Source: an uncultured Clostridia bacterium
GTDB lineage: Bacteria > Bacillota > Clostridia > Christensenellales > Borkfalkiaceae
Assembly (NCBI GenBank): GCA_937912025.1
Contig: CALDOZ010000012.1
Coordinates: 1 to 63,212 of the forward strand
Reading direction: 5' to 3'
DNA: 63,212 nucleotides
Shown here piece by piece: positions 9,148 to 17,978 of the stretch (positions within the stretch are counted from its first letter, which is position 1; each line of letters opens with the position of its first letter). The notes beneath the pieces are model-generated. The model was not told the origin of the DNA. It saw nothing but the letters and a program-made list of their open reading frames with translations, and did no database searches. The translations under genes were made by a program, and so were the position numbers.

Positions 9148-9270
9148 AAGAAGTTGAAAACTTGCTTGCAAGGGTTTGCAACTTCGTAGTTTTTCAAACT
9201 AGAAGTTACGATTGCGTTAGCAAGCGTAGTAAAACCATAGTTTTACAAAGATTTTTACGACAGTAAAAAG
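9148..9270. repeat. Cluster of five consecutive hairpins
   Basis: Five hairpins are packed in about 120 bp. H1 pairs AAGTTG with CAACTT, with inner AAAC/GTTT and CTTGC/GCAAG stems. H2 is TAGTTT-TTC-AAACTA. H3 pairs TACGATTGC with GCAAGCGTA (one mismatch). H4 is GTAAAAC-CATA-GTTTTAC. H5 is TTTTTAC-GACA-GTAAAAA. They lie between the stop of the ABC ATPase gene and its terminator. Confidence 0.6.
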
Positions 9271-9286
9271 ATTAACTTCGTATAGT

Positions 9287-10201
9287 TTATAATACTTTTG
9301 ACAAGAAATCAACGAGTCTTGGATTTTTAGGATTTTTGAAAAACTCGTCGGGGTTATTTTCTTCAACGATTTTACCGCCGTCAATGAATATAACGCGATT
9401 AGCAACTTCACGAGCAAAACCCATTTCGTGAGTAACTACTACCATCGTCATACCTTCTTTAGCAAGTTCAGTCATAACGTTTAAAACTTCGCCAACCATT
9501 TCAGGATCTAACGCTGAAGTCGGCTCGTCAAAAAGCATAATATCAGGCTCCATAGCAAGAGCGCGAACGATAGCAACACGTTGTTTCATACCACCGGATA
9601 ACGCCGACGGATACATATTCGCTTTATCTTTAAGACCTACTTTATCAAGAAGTTTTAAAGCAAGTTCTTCGGCTTTATCTTTAGGCATTTTTTTGAGTTT
9701 CATTGGCGCTAAAGTAATGTTCTTCATAACCGTCATATTAGCGAACAAGTTAAATTGCTGAAACACCATTCCTATTTTTTGACGATGAACGTTTATTGCT
9801 TTATTAGTTTCTTTTAAAATCTTTCTTTCTTCACTTTTTTGATTTTTGTATTGAAGTTGAAGATTAGATAATTGCTCGTTTAATTTCGTTACGTCTTCGC
9901 CATTGGTTAAAGCCGTTTTAATATCTTTTTTTAATTGCTTTATTTCTTCTTTGGTATATAAACTAAATAATTTATAAACGTAATCGCCTTCAAAAACTAT
10001 TTCGCCTGCAGATGGAATTTCAAGCAAGTTTAAGCATCTTAAAAAGGTTGATTTACCACAGCCTGACGGTCCTATAACGGCAACTACGTCGCCTTTATTT
10101 ATTTCAATATCAATACCATTTAAAACTTTATTTGTTCCAAAATTTTTACAAAGAGCCTTAACGCTTAAAAATTTTTTACCGTTATTAAATTTATCGTTCA
10201 T
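9287..10201 (-). CDS. Polar amino-acid ABC importer, ATPase subunit with coiled-coil insert
   Basis: 304-aa GlnQ/HisP-type ATPase energising uptake with the permease and binding protein upstream. Walker A is GPSGCGKST (about residue 45), the Q-loop is GMVFQQFNLF (~145), the signature LSGGMKQR, Walker B IMLFDEP, and the switch His is in VVTHEMGF. The family is usually ~240-250 aa. The excess is a ~55-60-residue charged helical insert (about residues 75-138) between the Walker A region and the Q-loop, predicted coiled coil from its heptad-like Leu/Lys/Glu pattern. The ATG at 10201 overlaps the permease stop by 11 bases; GGAG is 11 bases upstream. Last gene of a three-gene operon. Confidence 0.9.
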   Translation of the reverse strand: MNDKFNNGKKFLSVKALCKNFGTNKVLNGIDIEINKGDVVAVIGPSGCGKSTFLRCLNLLEIPSAGEIVFEGDYVYKLFSLYTKEEIKQLKKDIKTALTNGEDVTKLNEQLSNLQLQYKNQKSEERKILKETNKAINVHRQKIGMVFQQFNLFANMTVMKNITLAPMKLKKMPKDKAEELALKLLDKVGLKDKANMYPSALSGGMKQRVAIVRALAMEPDIMLFDEPTSALDPEMVGEVLNVMTELAKEGMTMVVVTHEMGFAREVANRVIFIDGGKIVEENNPDEFFKNPKNPRLVDFLSKVL

Positions 10202-10898
10202 TTTTAGCAAGACTCCTTTCAATCAATTTTTGAATTAACGTTAAAAGTAATACTATAACTAAGTAAATTATTGCAACCGTAAAAATTAACGACATATACG
10301 CGCCTGGAACTGCAAGACCTAATTTTTCAGCAATACCAAGTAAGTCCCACGCTTGCTTGCCGTTCACCCTTACTAAAATATAGCAAACTATAGACGTTTC
10401 CTTAACGAGAATAATAATTTCGTTAAATATAGTAGGCACTACTACTTTAATTGCTTGCGGTATAACAACGCTAAACATTGTTGAAGTCCAGTTAAGACCT
10501 AAACTTCTACCCGCCTCCATTTGACCTTTATCGATAGAGTTAATACCACTACGAATAATTTCAGCCATATACGCGCCTGAATTTATACCAAAAGATAAAA
10601 TAGGCACTATTAAGTTTGTTTCTTGATATTTAAAAGAAACTAAAATAACACCGTACATTATAAGTAATTGTACAAGCATTGGAGTTCCACGAATAACAGT
10701 AATGTAAAGGTCGGCACATTTGTCTAAAATTTTAACTATTACATTATTCTTAGGCGCAATTTTTATCATTGCAAGCACAACACCAATAATAAAGCCTATA
10801 ATTACCGCTGAAAACGCTATAACAAGGGAAATTCCGAGACCATCAAAAAGAAGGTCTCGGATTTCATAAATGTAATCAATTTGTTGTTTTAAAGTCAT
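10191..10898 (-). CDS. Polar amino-acid ABC importer, permease subunit
   Basis: 235-aa inner-membrane permease of the HisM/GlnP type with about five membrane segments. The conserved EAA loop is recognisable near residues 130-160 (GQMEAGRSLGLNWTSTMFSV, then IPQAIKVVVPTIFNE), and VIRGTPMLVQLL is typical of the family. It lies 11 bases from the binding-protein gene and overlaps the ATPase gene, so the three are translated as one operon. Only one permease gene is present, so the channel is probably a homodimer. The substrate class is polar amino acids; the exact one cannot be assigned. Confidence 0.93.
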   Translation of the reverse strand: MTLKQQIDYIYEIRDLLFDGLGISLVIAFSAVIIGFIIGVVLAMIKIAPKNNVIVKILDKCADLYITVIRGTPMLVQLLIMYGVILVSFKYQETNLIVPILSFGINSGAYMAEIIRSGINSIDKGQMEAGRSLGLNWTSTMFSVVIPQAIKVVVPTIFNEIIILVKETSIVCYILVRVNGKQAWDLLGIAEKLGLAVPGAYMSLIFTVAIIYLVIVLLLTLIQKLIERSLAKNER

Positions 10899-10909
10899 TT
10901 TAATACCTA

Positions 10910-11764
10910 TTATGCTAAGTTACCACTGTGTTTAAGAGTGTAGTAATTGATAACGCCGTTTTCAATCATTGCTTCAAGAACTTTGTTTACTTTTGCAACA
11001 AGTTCAGTTGCTTCTTTATTGAAGTAAAGAACGTATGATTCTGGTTCAGCATCAAGTTGATAGCATTCAAGGTTAGAATTTGCGCTAACAATTGATTCAG
11101 CAGGAAGTTTATCAATAACAACCGCGCCGATTGCAGTACCGATATCGTTACTTGCTACTATTGCGTTTGTATATTCTTGCATTTGACAGTCTTTACCTTC
11201 AAGATCACCAACAGTATGAGAACCGTCTTCTTCATCAATACCGGCAATAGCGTCGCCAACAAGGAAACTACCAGTAGTACCTGCTTGTACGCCGATAGAC
11301 TTTTTGTTAAGGTTTGCAAGAGCAGACATTGGAACTTTACCACCTACAACGTAAGCGTCAAGTGAATCTTTTGGAGCGATTACATATTGAACTGAAGTTG
11401 TATAAGGAATAGAAGACGTACAAATAGCGTCACGCTCGTCGTTTTTAGTCATACCAGCAGCGCCTACTGCAAATTTATTCTTAGTTACTTCGTCAAGAAT
11501 TTGGTTGAATTCGATATCGTTAATAACTACTTCGTAGCCAAGAACGTTACCAATTTCTTTCATGAGTTCAACGTCAACGCCCACAACGTTACCCTTTGAA
11601 TCAATATATTCGTATGGTGGGAAACCTGCGTTTGTATAAACATATAATTTTTGAGTATTATTGCCACCATCACCGTTGTCGCCATCGTCGTTACATGCAG
11701 TAAAGGTAAATAAACCTACAACTGCTACTAAACAAGCAAGTAAAGCCGTTAAAAATTTTTTCAT
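10910..11764 (-). CDS. Amino-acid-binding lipoprotein of the ABC importer
   Basis: 284-aa extracellular solute-binding protein of family 3. It has a lipoprotein signal (KKFLTALLACLVAVVGLFTF, Cys24 in the lipobox FTAC), a short Asp/Gly/Asn linker, then the domain from YTNAGFPPYEYID to the C-terminus. FPPYEY, VGVDVELMKEIG and YTTSVQYVIA are the usual ligand-lobe motifs. Lipid-anchored outside the membrane, it delivers the ligand to the permease encoded 11 bases downstream. First gene of the operon; the upstream AT-rich region has several ATTCA-type half-sites. Cystine, glutamine, lysine and arginine binders look alike at this level. Confidence 0.92.
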   Translation of the reverse strand: MKKFLTALLACLVAVVGLFTFTACNDDGDNGDGGNNTQKLYVYTNAGFPPYEYIDSKGNVVGVDVELMKEIGNVLGYEVVINDIEFNQILDEVTKNKFAVGAAGMTKNDERDAICTSSIPYTTSVQYVIAPKDSLDAYVVGGKVPMSALANLNKKSIGVQAGTTGSFLVGDAIAGIDEEDGSHTVGDLEGKDCQMQEYTNAIVASNDIGTAIGAVVIDKLPAESIVSANSNLECYQLDAEPESYVLYFNKEATELVAKVNKVLEAMIENGVINYYTLKHSGNLA

Positions 11765-11834
11765 AATAATTTCTCCTTTAAGCGTATTTTCGCTTTGTAT
11801 GATAGTATATTAAACCTTATTTTATTAATTGTCA

Positions 11835-11968
11835 ACTGTTTTTGCATAATATTCATAAAGTTTTTTAAAAAATTTATTATTTTGTTGTTTTTATGCATTT
11901 ATTCATTATATTATTCAAATATTCATAATTTTTATACATAATTAAATAATTATTCAAATTTATGTATA
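11835..11968. promoter_or_regulatory. AT-rich promoter region with repeated ATTCA half-sites
   Basis: Upstream of the importer operon, ATTCAT or ATTCAA recurs at least five times in ~130 bp, several paired with TGCAT or ATGCAT at short spacing (e.g. TTGCATAATATTCATAA). This recalls ArgR boxes, but the inter-half spacing is not canonical, so assignment is weak. Confidence 0.25.
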
Positions 11969-11996
11969 AAAATTCCGCCATGCAAGGCGGAATTTT
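11969..11996 (-). terminator. Terminator downstream of the YwaF-like pair
   Basis: 11-bp perfect stem AAAATTCCGCC/GGCGGAATTTT with a 6-base loop; on the - strand it ends in TTTTTATAC. It follows the stop at 12012. Confidence 0.88.
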
Positions 11997-12011
11997 TAAA
12001 GATTATGCTTT

Positions 12012-12776
12012 TTATTTTTCATTTTTACCATTTTCAATATTACTTATCACCTTTAAAGTTGCATAATAAAGACCATAAATAATATTAACCATACCAAACA
12101 CGCAAACTACAACGACTAACGGCATTAAAAACGTAGGTATAAACGGGAAAGTGCTACCGGTAATAAAGCACCAATCGTAATGATGTTCTTGGTTTGAATA
12201 AATTGCGTTACCAAACGCAGCCCATACTATAATTACGCAAATTAATATAAGCGATTTCCAATTACGTTTAATACTAATTTGAGTTTGCTTTGTGGTGATT
12301 GATAAAAATCCCCAAGTAAATACCATTCCGTGATAAATAAAAGTTTGCAAAACTTTATAGCAAAATGGGGTTATGTCACCTATTGCTGAACCTGGGTAAA
12401 CAAGGTACATAAGTGGAGCAACAATAGCAAGCATCGTTACAGGCTCACGCATAAAATCGCATTTTTTATTAAACTGCACAAAACACATAAGTATTGAAGT
12501 AAGCGTACAGAAATGGAAAGGAAGTTTGTCTGTATCTACAGTTTCACGATATAATGGCATTATAAAAAAGTCAGCAGCATATAAACTAATAGCAATTACG
12601 CATATAACGTTAAGAACTTTTATATGATAGTCGCTCTCTTTCTTTTTAAGATAAAATGCAAGAAAGATTGCAACACCTACAATAATAAGCACAAAAAGAA
12701 TATGCCAAATAGAAAATAACGTTATTTCCAAATCAGACTCATAAGTTGAAAACAAATTTACAAAAAAATTTCTCAT
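12012..12776 (-). CDS. YwaF/TMEM164-like integral membrane protein
   Basis: 254-aa membrane protein with about seven hydrophobic segments. The family signature region is KLPFHFCTLTSILMCFVQFNK at residues ~87-107, where LPFHFC is the hallmark. The later GMVFTWGF and PLMYLVYPGSA segments also fit. Function in bacteria is not established. It is the second gene of a pair, 12 bases after a related membrane protein, so the two probably act together. A terminator follows. Confidence 0.75.
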   Translation of the reverse strand: MRNFFVNLFSTYESDLEITLFSIWHILFVLIIVGVAIFLAFYLKKKESDYHIKVLNVICVIAISLYAADFFIMPLYRETVDTDKLPFHFCTLTSILMCFVQFNKKCDFMREPVTMLAIVAPLMYLVYPGSAIGDITPFCYKVLQTFIYHGMVFTWGFLSITTKQTQISIKRNWKSLILICVIIVWAAFGNAIYSNQEHHYDWCFITGSTFPFIPTFLMPLVVVVCVFGMVNIIYGLYYATLKVISNIENGKNEK

Positions 12777-12788
12777 AAGTAACTCCTT

Positions 12789-13556
12789 TTATTTAAAAAA
12801 TTTTGCGCGTGTTTCTTTTGTTTTTAATAAATTATACCATCTCTCCTCTTTAGGAAGGGCAAACTGTTCATATAGTGCAGTGGCTGTAAACGCAACTATT
12901 ATACCTGCTAACCCAATAAGTGGAGTCGTTATAAAAGGCAAATTTTCAAAAGGCGGGTTAATTAGATACATTGAATTAACTTCGCTACGGCCTGCCAAAT
13001 CAATTAATCCATTTATAATCAATCCGTCAACAACGAAAAGTAATAAACCTGCAATTACGCTAATAACGTTTGAAACGCGAATTTTTACAATGCCAGACGT
13101 TTTTAAATACAAACAACCAAACACCATCGTTGTGTGACTAAAAAGTCCTTTAAAAATATCGTAATCTAAAATATTGGGATTATTTCCGTAATTTTCATTA
13201 AAAACAATTCCTATTATGCCACAAACGACTCCCGCCCAAAACGTATACTCGGTAAGCATTTTATACACAATACCTTCACGTTTTTTTACGAATGACGTTA
13301 TAAGTAGTAACCACATCATAATATTGCACGGATATATAGGAAGTAGCATCGAGTCTTGAACGGCAACTTCGTTAGATGTGAAAAAATCTACCCATAACGA
13401 ACTATAATGGATTATTACTGTTAAAACAGCTGATATTTTTAAAACTTTAAACTTTCCGCTTTCACTTTTAACTTTAAAATGAAATAAAACGACTAAAGCG
13501 ATGGTGAGAGAAAAAGTTATTACCATATATAATATATGAGTTAAATCAAATAGCAT
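12789..13556 (-). CDS. Divergent YwaF-like membrane protein
   Basis: 255 aa, about seven membrane segments. It shares a layout with its downstream neighbour: LLPIYPCNIMMW sits where the neighbour has LPFHFC, and GLFSHTTMVFGCLY where it has IYHGMVFTWGFL. I therefore read it as a diverged paralog in the same operon. The ATG at 13556 is preceded by an AAAAAGGAATTTA ribosome binding site. Function unknown. The pair may form a heteromer; this is inference from adjacency and similar topology. Confidence 0.65.
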   Translation of the reverse strand: MLFDLTHILYMVITFSLTIALVVLFHFKVKSESGKFKVLKISAVLTVIIHYSSLWVDFFTSNEVAVQDSMLLPIYPCNIMMWLLLITSFVKKREGIVYKMLTEYTFWAGVVCGIIGIVFNENYGNNPNILDYDIFKGLFSHTTMVFGCLYLKTSGIVKIRVSNVISVIAGLLLFVVDGLIINGLIDLAGRSEVNSMYLINPPFENLPFITTPLIGLAGIIVAFTATALYEQFALPKEERWYNLLKTKETRAKFFK

Positions 13557-13635
13557 ATTAAATTCCTTTTTGTCTTTTGTTTTTATGATTGGTTAATTCT
13601 TAATTTAATGTTATCCTAATATTGTTAATTTAAGG

Positions 13636-14811
13636 TTAATTTTCACTAACAAACGACCTATCAATTGTAATTACACTATCAAGTTTAGGATAAACTTCTT
13701 TAATCTTTTTAGATATAGTTTCGCGAAGTTCTTTCTCGCCCATTTTAATATCGTACGGCATTACACAATCGAATATTACTATATCGTGCTCAACGCCTTC
13801 AACTACTCTTACGTCGTGTACAGTCAATCTTTCATCTATAGATTTTACATTTGTTGCAAGCCACTCACGTATCTCTTTTACAAACTCGTTATCAATGCAA
13901 ACGGGGTCGTAGTGAATTACCAACGTTATATTATCGTTAGTTAAAAAGTCTTTTTCTATCCCGTCAATAATTTCGTGGCTAACTAAAACGTCTTCACTTG
14001 CCGACATTTCTAAATGTACGCTAACAAACTGTCTACCAGGACCATAGTCGTGAACTATAAGGTCGTGCATACCAAGAACGCCTTTATATGAAAGTAATTT
14101 ATTTTTAATATAGTTAACTTGCTCTTTATCGGCAGGCTTTCCAAGCAACGGATCTATAGTGTTTTTAACGAGCATAAATCCGCTAACGAGAATAAATATA
14201 GCAACGGCAACCGTCATATAACCGTCAAGCGAGTAGTTTGTAAAGTGAGAAATAATAACGGCAATTAATACCGCCGAAGTTGCAATAGCGTCGTTACGGC
14301 TATCAGTTGCGGTGGCGATTAACGCGTCCGAACTAATTTTCTTGCCAATGCTGTTATTTATTATACCCATAAAAACTTTAATAATTATTGAAACAACCAA
14401 AATAACTACTGTAATTACTGAAAACTCCATAGCGGTAGGAGTTATGATTTTTTCAATACCCGTCTTTAAAAGTTCAAAACCAATAAGCATAACGAGTACG
14501 GCAACGACCGCCGCCGAGATATACTCGTATCTACCGTGACCGTAAGGGTGGTCGGCATCGGCAGGCTTAGAAGACAATTTAAACCCAAAAAAACTTATAA
14601 CGTTTGACGATGCATCCGAAAGGTTATTTAACGCATCAGCAACGATAGAAATCATACCCGAAATAAGCCCTGCGATTAGTTTTATTGCAAATAAAATAAC
14701 GTTAAGTATAACGCCGAGTACGCTTGAAAATTTACCATAAGCGTTTCTCGTTTCAGGATTTTGATAATCGTTTGGGTTTTTTATAAATAAAGATATAAAT
14801 TTTTTAAACAT
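13636..14811 (-). CDS. Cation diffusion facilitator (CDF) metal exporter
   Basis: 391-aa membrane antiporter exporting divalent metal (Zn, Fe, Mn or Co) in exchange for protons. Six membrane helices lie in the first ~215 residues. Metal-site residues are visible in helix 2 (IVADALNNLSDASSN) and helix 5 (TDSRNDAIATS), and the DHPYGHGRYEY motif is typical. A cytosolic domain of ~170 residues follows, longer than the usual ~90; its second half (about 300-391) looks like an extra ferredoxin-like copy. The metal is not certain from sequence. Monocistronic; upstream lies the palindromic repeat at 14846. Confidence 0.9.
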   Translation of the reverse strand: MFKKFISLFIKNPNDYQNPETRNAYGKFSSVLGVILNVILFAIKLIAGLISGMISIVADALNNLSDASSNVISFFGFKLSSKPADADHPYGHGRYEYISAAVVAVLVMLIGFELLKTGIEKIITPTAMEFSVITVVILVVSIIIKVFMGIINNSIGKKISSDALIATATDSRNDAIATSAVLIAVIISHFTNYSLDGYMTVAVAIFILVSGFMLVKNTIDPLLGKPADKEQVNYIKNKLLSYKGVLGMHDLIVHDYGPGRQFVSVHLEMSASEDVLVSHEIIDGIEKDFLTNDNITLVIHYDPVCIDNEFVKEIREWLATNVKSIDERLTVHDVRVVEGVEHDIVIFDCVMPYDIKMGEKELRETISKKIKEVYPKLDSVITIDRSFVSEN

Positions 14812-14845
14812 TTTCCCTTATAACCTAATAAATAATTGTAAAAGG

Positions 14846-14893
14846 ACTATCGAAATCGGACATTTTTTAAAAAATATGTCCGATTTCGATAGT
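14846..14893. repeat. Dispersed palindrome, copy 1
   Basis: Perfect 18-bp arms ACTATCGAAATCGGACAT (14846-14863) and its complement (14876-14893) around a T5A6T loop. The same palindrome occurs at 25364 and 49187. Here it lies 3' of tsaD and may also terminate that operon, since CCTTTTAC follows it on the - strand. Confidence 0.9.
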
Positions 14894-14967
14894 ATTTTTA
14901 ATTCTGCAATTACTATTTTATGATAATTTTAGTAGTTTTGATAGGATTATTTTTTGTTTTTAATAAG

Positions 14968-16014
14968 TTATTGTAATTTTACGCTCGCTTTAGCGTTAAG
15001 GTCAAGATTTGCAAAATTTCTAATTTTATATTGCAAATAACCCTCTGCTCCTATCATAGCGGCATTGTCTGTACAATATTTTTTTTGTGGTAAAATAACT
15101 TTATAATCGTTTTTCTTGCAAGCCTTTTCAAGTTGCTCTCTCAAATATCCGTTAGCGATAACTCCACCGCCAGCAGTAACGGTTGTATACCCCGTTTGTT
15201 TAACTGCTTCTATCGTTTTTGAAATAAGCACGTCTACCGCGCTTGATTGAAAAGAACAAGCAACGTCGGCAGGGTTAAATTCTTCACCTTTTTGCTCGAA
15301 TTTATGAACGTAATTTATAACGGCGGTTTTAAGTCCGCTATAAGAAAAATCATACCCCTTTTTCCCTTTAAGCATTGCTGGAAATTTAATTACGTTGCTT
15401 CCTTTATTAGCAAGTTTTTCTATGTTAGGACCGCCTGGGTATTCAAGTTTTAAAACTCTTGCCACTTTATCGAAGGCTTCGCCAACGGCATCATCTAACG
15501 TTTGACCTAAAATTTTAAAATTATAATAGTCTTCAACGGCAATAATGGCGGTATGACCTCCACTTGCAAGCAAACTTATAAACGGCGGTTTTACGTCTTT
15601 ATCAGCAAGATATACTGCGGCAAGATGCCCCCTTATATGACTTACCGGGATAAGCGGAACGTTTAAAGCATACGCTAAACTTTTAGCGTACGACACACCC
15701 ACTAACAACGCGCCGAGAAGCCCCGCGCCGTAAGTAACGGCAATAGCGTCTATATCAGATAAAGAAATACCCGCGTCTTCAACGGCCTTTTCTACCGTTA
15801 AAGATATAGCGGTAGTGTGAGCGCGCGAAGCAATTTCGGGCACGACTCCACCAAATTTGACGTGTTCGCTTGAAGAACTCATTATTACGGAAGAAAGAAT
15901 TTCTCTCCCCCCTATTGTTATTGCCGCCGCCGTTTCGTCGCAACTACTTTCTATTGATAAAATAATAGCGTCGTCTTTAACGGTGGCGTTTTTAACTTTT
16001 TCAAAATAACTCAT
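14968..16014 (-). CDS. tsaD: tRNA N6-adenosine threonylcarbamoyltransferase TsaD
   Basis: Transfers the threonylcarbamoyl group to A37 of ANN-decoding tRNAs, with TsaB/TsaE. 348 aa, normal length. The N-terminus has ILSIESSCDETAAAI; iron ligands are in HIRGHLAAVYL (about residue 125); LLASGGHTAI and the C-terminal GGGVIANGYLR and YCTDNAAMIGAEG motifs are canonical. Its ATG shares one base with the prfB stop (TAATG), showing translational coupling. Last gene of secA-HAD-prfB-tsaD. Confidence 0.97.
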   Translation of the reverse strand: MSYFEKVKNATVKDDAIILSIESSCDETAAAITIGGREILSSVIMSSSSEHVKFGGVVPEIASRAHTTAISLTVEKAVEDAGISLSDIDAIAVTYGAGLLGALLVGVSYAKSLAYALNVPLIPVSHIRGHLAAVYLADKDVKPPFISLLASGGHTAIIAVEDYYNFKILGQTLDDAVGEAFDKVARVLKLEYPGGPNIEKLANKGSNVIKFPAMLKGKKGYDFSYSGLKTAVINYVHKFEQKGEEFNPADVACSFQSSAVDVLISKTIEAVKQTGYTTVTAGGGVIANGYLREQLEKACKKNDYKVILPQKKYCTDNAAMIGAEGYLQYKIRNFANLDLNAKASVKLQ

Positions 16015-17111
16015 TATGATTTTTTAAGATATTCTATAATAAACGGCTCGATGTCACCGTCCATAACTGCTTGAACGTTGCTATTTTCATAACCCGTTCT
16101 ATGGTCTTTAACGAGAGTGTAAGGACAAAATACATACGAACGAATTTGGCTACCCCACTCGATTTTTTTAATCTCGCCTTTTAATTGTTGCGCTTCCGCC
16201 ATTCTTTCTTCTTCACGTTTTTCTACGAGTTTAGAAATAAGCATTTTCATTGCTTGCTCGCGGTTTTGTATTTGCGAACGCTCGTTTTGACAAGCAACTA
16301 TAATACCCGTTGGTAAGTGCGTTATTCTTATTGCCGACTCAGTTTTGTTAACGTGTTGTCCGCCAGCGCCGGAAGAACGGTAAGTGTCTACTTTAAGTTC
16401 GTCTGGACGAATTTCGATTTCGTCGCTATTATCAATTTCAGGCATAACTTCAACTGACGAGAAAGACGTTTGACGGCGAGCATTTGCATCAAACGGAGAT
16501 ATTCTAACAAGCCTATGAACGCCCTTTTCAGCGCGAAGATATCCGTAAGCGTTAATGCCTTCTACTTTAAACGATACGCTTTTAATACCTGCGCCGTCGC
16601 CTGCTAAACGGTCAAGTTCTGTAATTTTATAACCTTTCTTTTCAGCGTAACAAATATATAAGCGGTAAAGCATTTCAGTCCAGTCGCACGCTTCAGTTCC
16701 GCCTGCGCCTGCGTGTAAAGTCATAAGCGCATTTGCGCTATCGTATTTACCGCGAAGAAGGGCTTGCAATTTCATTTTTTCAATATCTTCTTCGGCTTTT
16801 TTAAGGTCTGCGTCTACTTCTTCAATAAAACTATCGTCGTTTTCTTCTTCGGCTAAAGTGATAATTTCTTCGGCGTCTTGAATGGCTTTTTCCGCTATAT
16901 CAAAAATTTCAAGTTTATTTCTTATTGCTTGAGCCTTTCTTGAATATTCGGTAGACTTTTCTAAATTAGTGTATACTTCTTCTTTTTCAAGTTCTTTTTC
17001 AAGTCGTGAAAGTTCTTCGCGTTGATTATCAATATCAAGCGAATAACTTGCGTCTTTTAAAGCGTTTTTAAGGTCGGCAATTTTTTGCCAATATAAATCA
17101 GTTCTTATCAT
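16014..17111 (-). CDS. prfB: Peptide chain release factor 2, single frame
   Basis: Terminates translation at UGA and UAA. 365 aa. The peptidyl-hydrolysis loop is SSGAGGQHVNKTES (about residue 238). The SPFDANARRQ segment and RF2-type helical domain separate it from RF1, which has PxT in its anticodon-like loop. RF2 genes commonly need a +1 frameshift at CTTTGA around codon 25. Here the site reads CTT-GAT (ASYSLDIDN) and the frame is continuous from the ATG at 17111, so the autoregulatory frameshift is absent. It lies 6 bases after the HAD gene and overlaps tsaD by one base. Confidence 0.96.
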   Translation of the reverse strand: MIRTDLYWQKIADLKNALKDASYSLDIDNQREELSRLEKELEKEEVYTNLEKSTEYSRKAQAIRNKLEIFDIAEKAIQDAEEIITLAEEENDDSFIEEVDADLKKAEEDIEKMKLQALLRGKYDSANALMTLHAGAGGTEACDWTEMLYRLYICYAEKKGYKITELDRLAGDGAGIKSVSFKVEGINAYGYLRAEKGVHRLVRISPFDANARRQTSFSSVEVMPEIDNSDEIEIRPDELKVDTYRSSGAGGQHVNKTESAIRITHLPTGIIVACQNERSQIQNREQAMKMLISKLVEKREEERMAEAQQLKGEIKKIEWGSQIRSYVFCPYTLVKDHRTGYENSNVQAVMDGDIEPFIIEYLKKS

Positions 17112-17117
17112 AATGTC

Positions 17118-17942
17118 CTATATAAAATCTTCGTTATTTAAAACTTTGTTTATTACAAAACTCACGGGGTAATTTTCTACCTTAGGAGCAATATATTTAG
17201 CGTGCTTTTTAAGTTCTTCGTCACCGCTTTCAACAGCCATTCCTAACCCAAAATTTATAAGAGTTAAGTCGTTAGTGCTATCGCCCATAGTTATAACTTC
17301 GTTTTCGCTAACGCCAAGCATATTTGCAACCTTTTTAGCGCCTTCATACTTAGTGTAATTTGTAGAAACAATTTCAATTAACCCACTCGCGCCACTATTG
17401 CATACCACTTCGCCGTCATACTGTGTATTTAAATAATTCATGATATACTCAAGATCTTCATCTAAAAGTTGATAGATTACAATTTTTCCGTACACTTCGT
17501 CGTTTGGAAGGTTATAAACGCTAAGGTCTTCAACGCAAACAGCGTGTACGTTAGGTCTTTGCTCAATATAGAATTTCGCGTAGTTATACGACGTAACGTC
17601 GTTTTCATAGTAAATTCCGTCAGTCGTGCATATAGCCACTTTTTTATTAAGTTTATGAATTTCTTCTATGACTTTTTTTGCAACTTTAGGTTCAATACCG
17701 CCTATAACTTCTCGCCCGTCTTTTAAAGCGATGCGAGAGCCTTGAAGAGAGATTACTCCGTCTACTTCAACGTCGTTTTTTTCAAAAACTAAACCTATTG
17801 AGTGTTTATGCCTGCCCGTACAAAAAACGAATTTGCCACCAGCGTTGCGATAATCTTTTATACTTTGCAAAACTTGATTAGGTATAACCGTTCCGTTAGT
17901 GGTAGTCCCGTCATAGTCTGAAATAATAAGTTTGTATTTCAT
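17118..17942 (-). CDS. Cof-type HAD-superfamily phosphatase
   Basis: 274-aa cytosolic hydrolase of the Cof/HAD IIB type, which dephosphorylates small molecules such as sugar phosphates or flavin precursors. Motif I is IISDYDGTTTNG (nucleophile D10-like), motif II FCTGR, and motif IV GDSTNDLTLINFG. The cap domain lies between about residues 80 and 185. Length is typical. I place the start at 17942 with AAGGA eight bases upstream, rather than the upstream in-frame start at 17960. In the secA-prfB operon; substrate unknown. Confidence 0.88.
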   Translation of the reverse strand: MKYKLIISDYDGTTTNGTVIPNQVLQSIKDYRNAGGKFVFCTGRHKHSIGLVFEKNDVEVDGVISLQGSRIALKDGREVIGGIEPKVAKKVIEEIHKLNKKVAICTTDGIYYENDVTSYNYAKFYIEQRPNVHAVCVEDLSVYNLPNDEVYGKIVIYQLLDEDLEYIMNYLNTQYDGEVVCNSGASGLIEIVSTNYTKYEGAKKVANMLGVSENEVITMGDSTNDLTLINFGLGMAVESGDEELKKHAKYIAPKVENYPVSFVINKVLNNEDFI

Positions 17943-17978
17943 AAGTAAGTTCCTTACCAACTCGTTTACTTCTAAAAT

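Larger units (their letters stand above)
8961..9286. other. Intergenic region with terminator and hairpin cluster
   Basis: This 326-bp gap holds the AT-rich promoter side of the ROK gene, a terminator at 9104-9125 and a cluster of five short hairpins at 9148-9270. No credible coding region was seen. Confidence 0.7.

Noticed and set aside
11835..11968. Firm ArgR operator for the amino-acid importer
   Set aside because: Half-sites are suggestive but spacing is 2-3 bases instead of the expected arrangement; kept only as a weak regulatory region.
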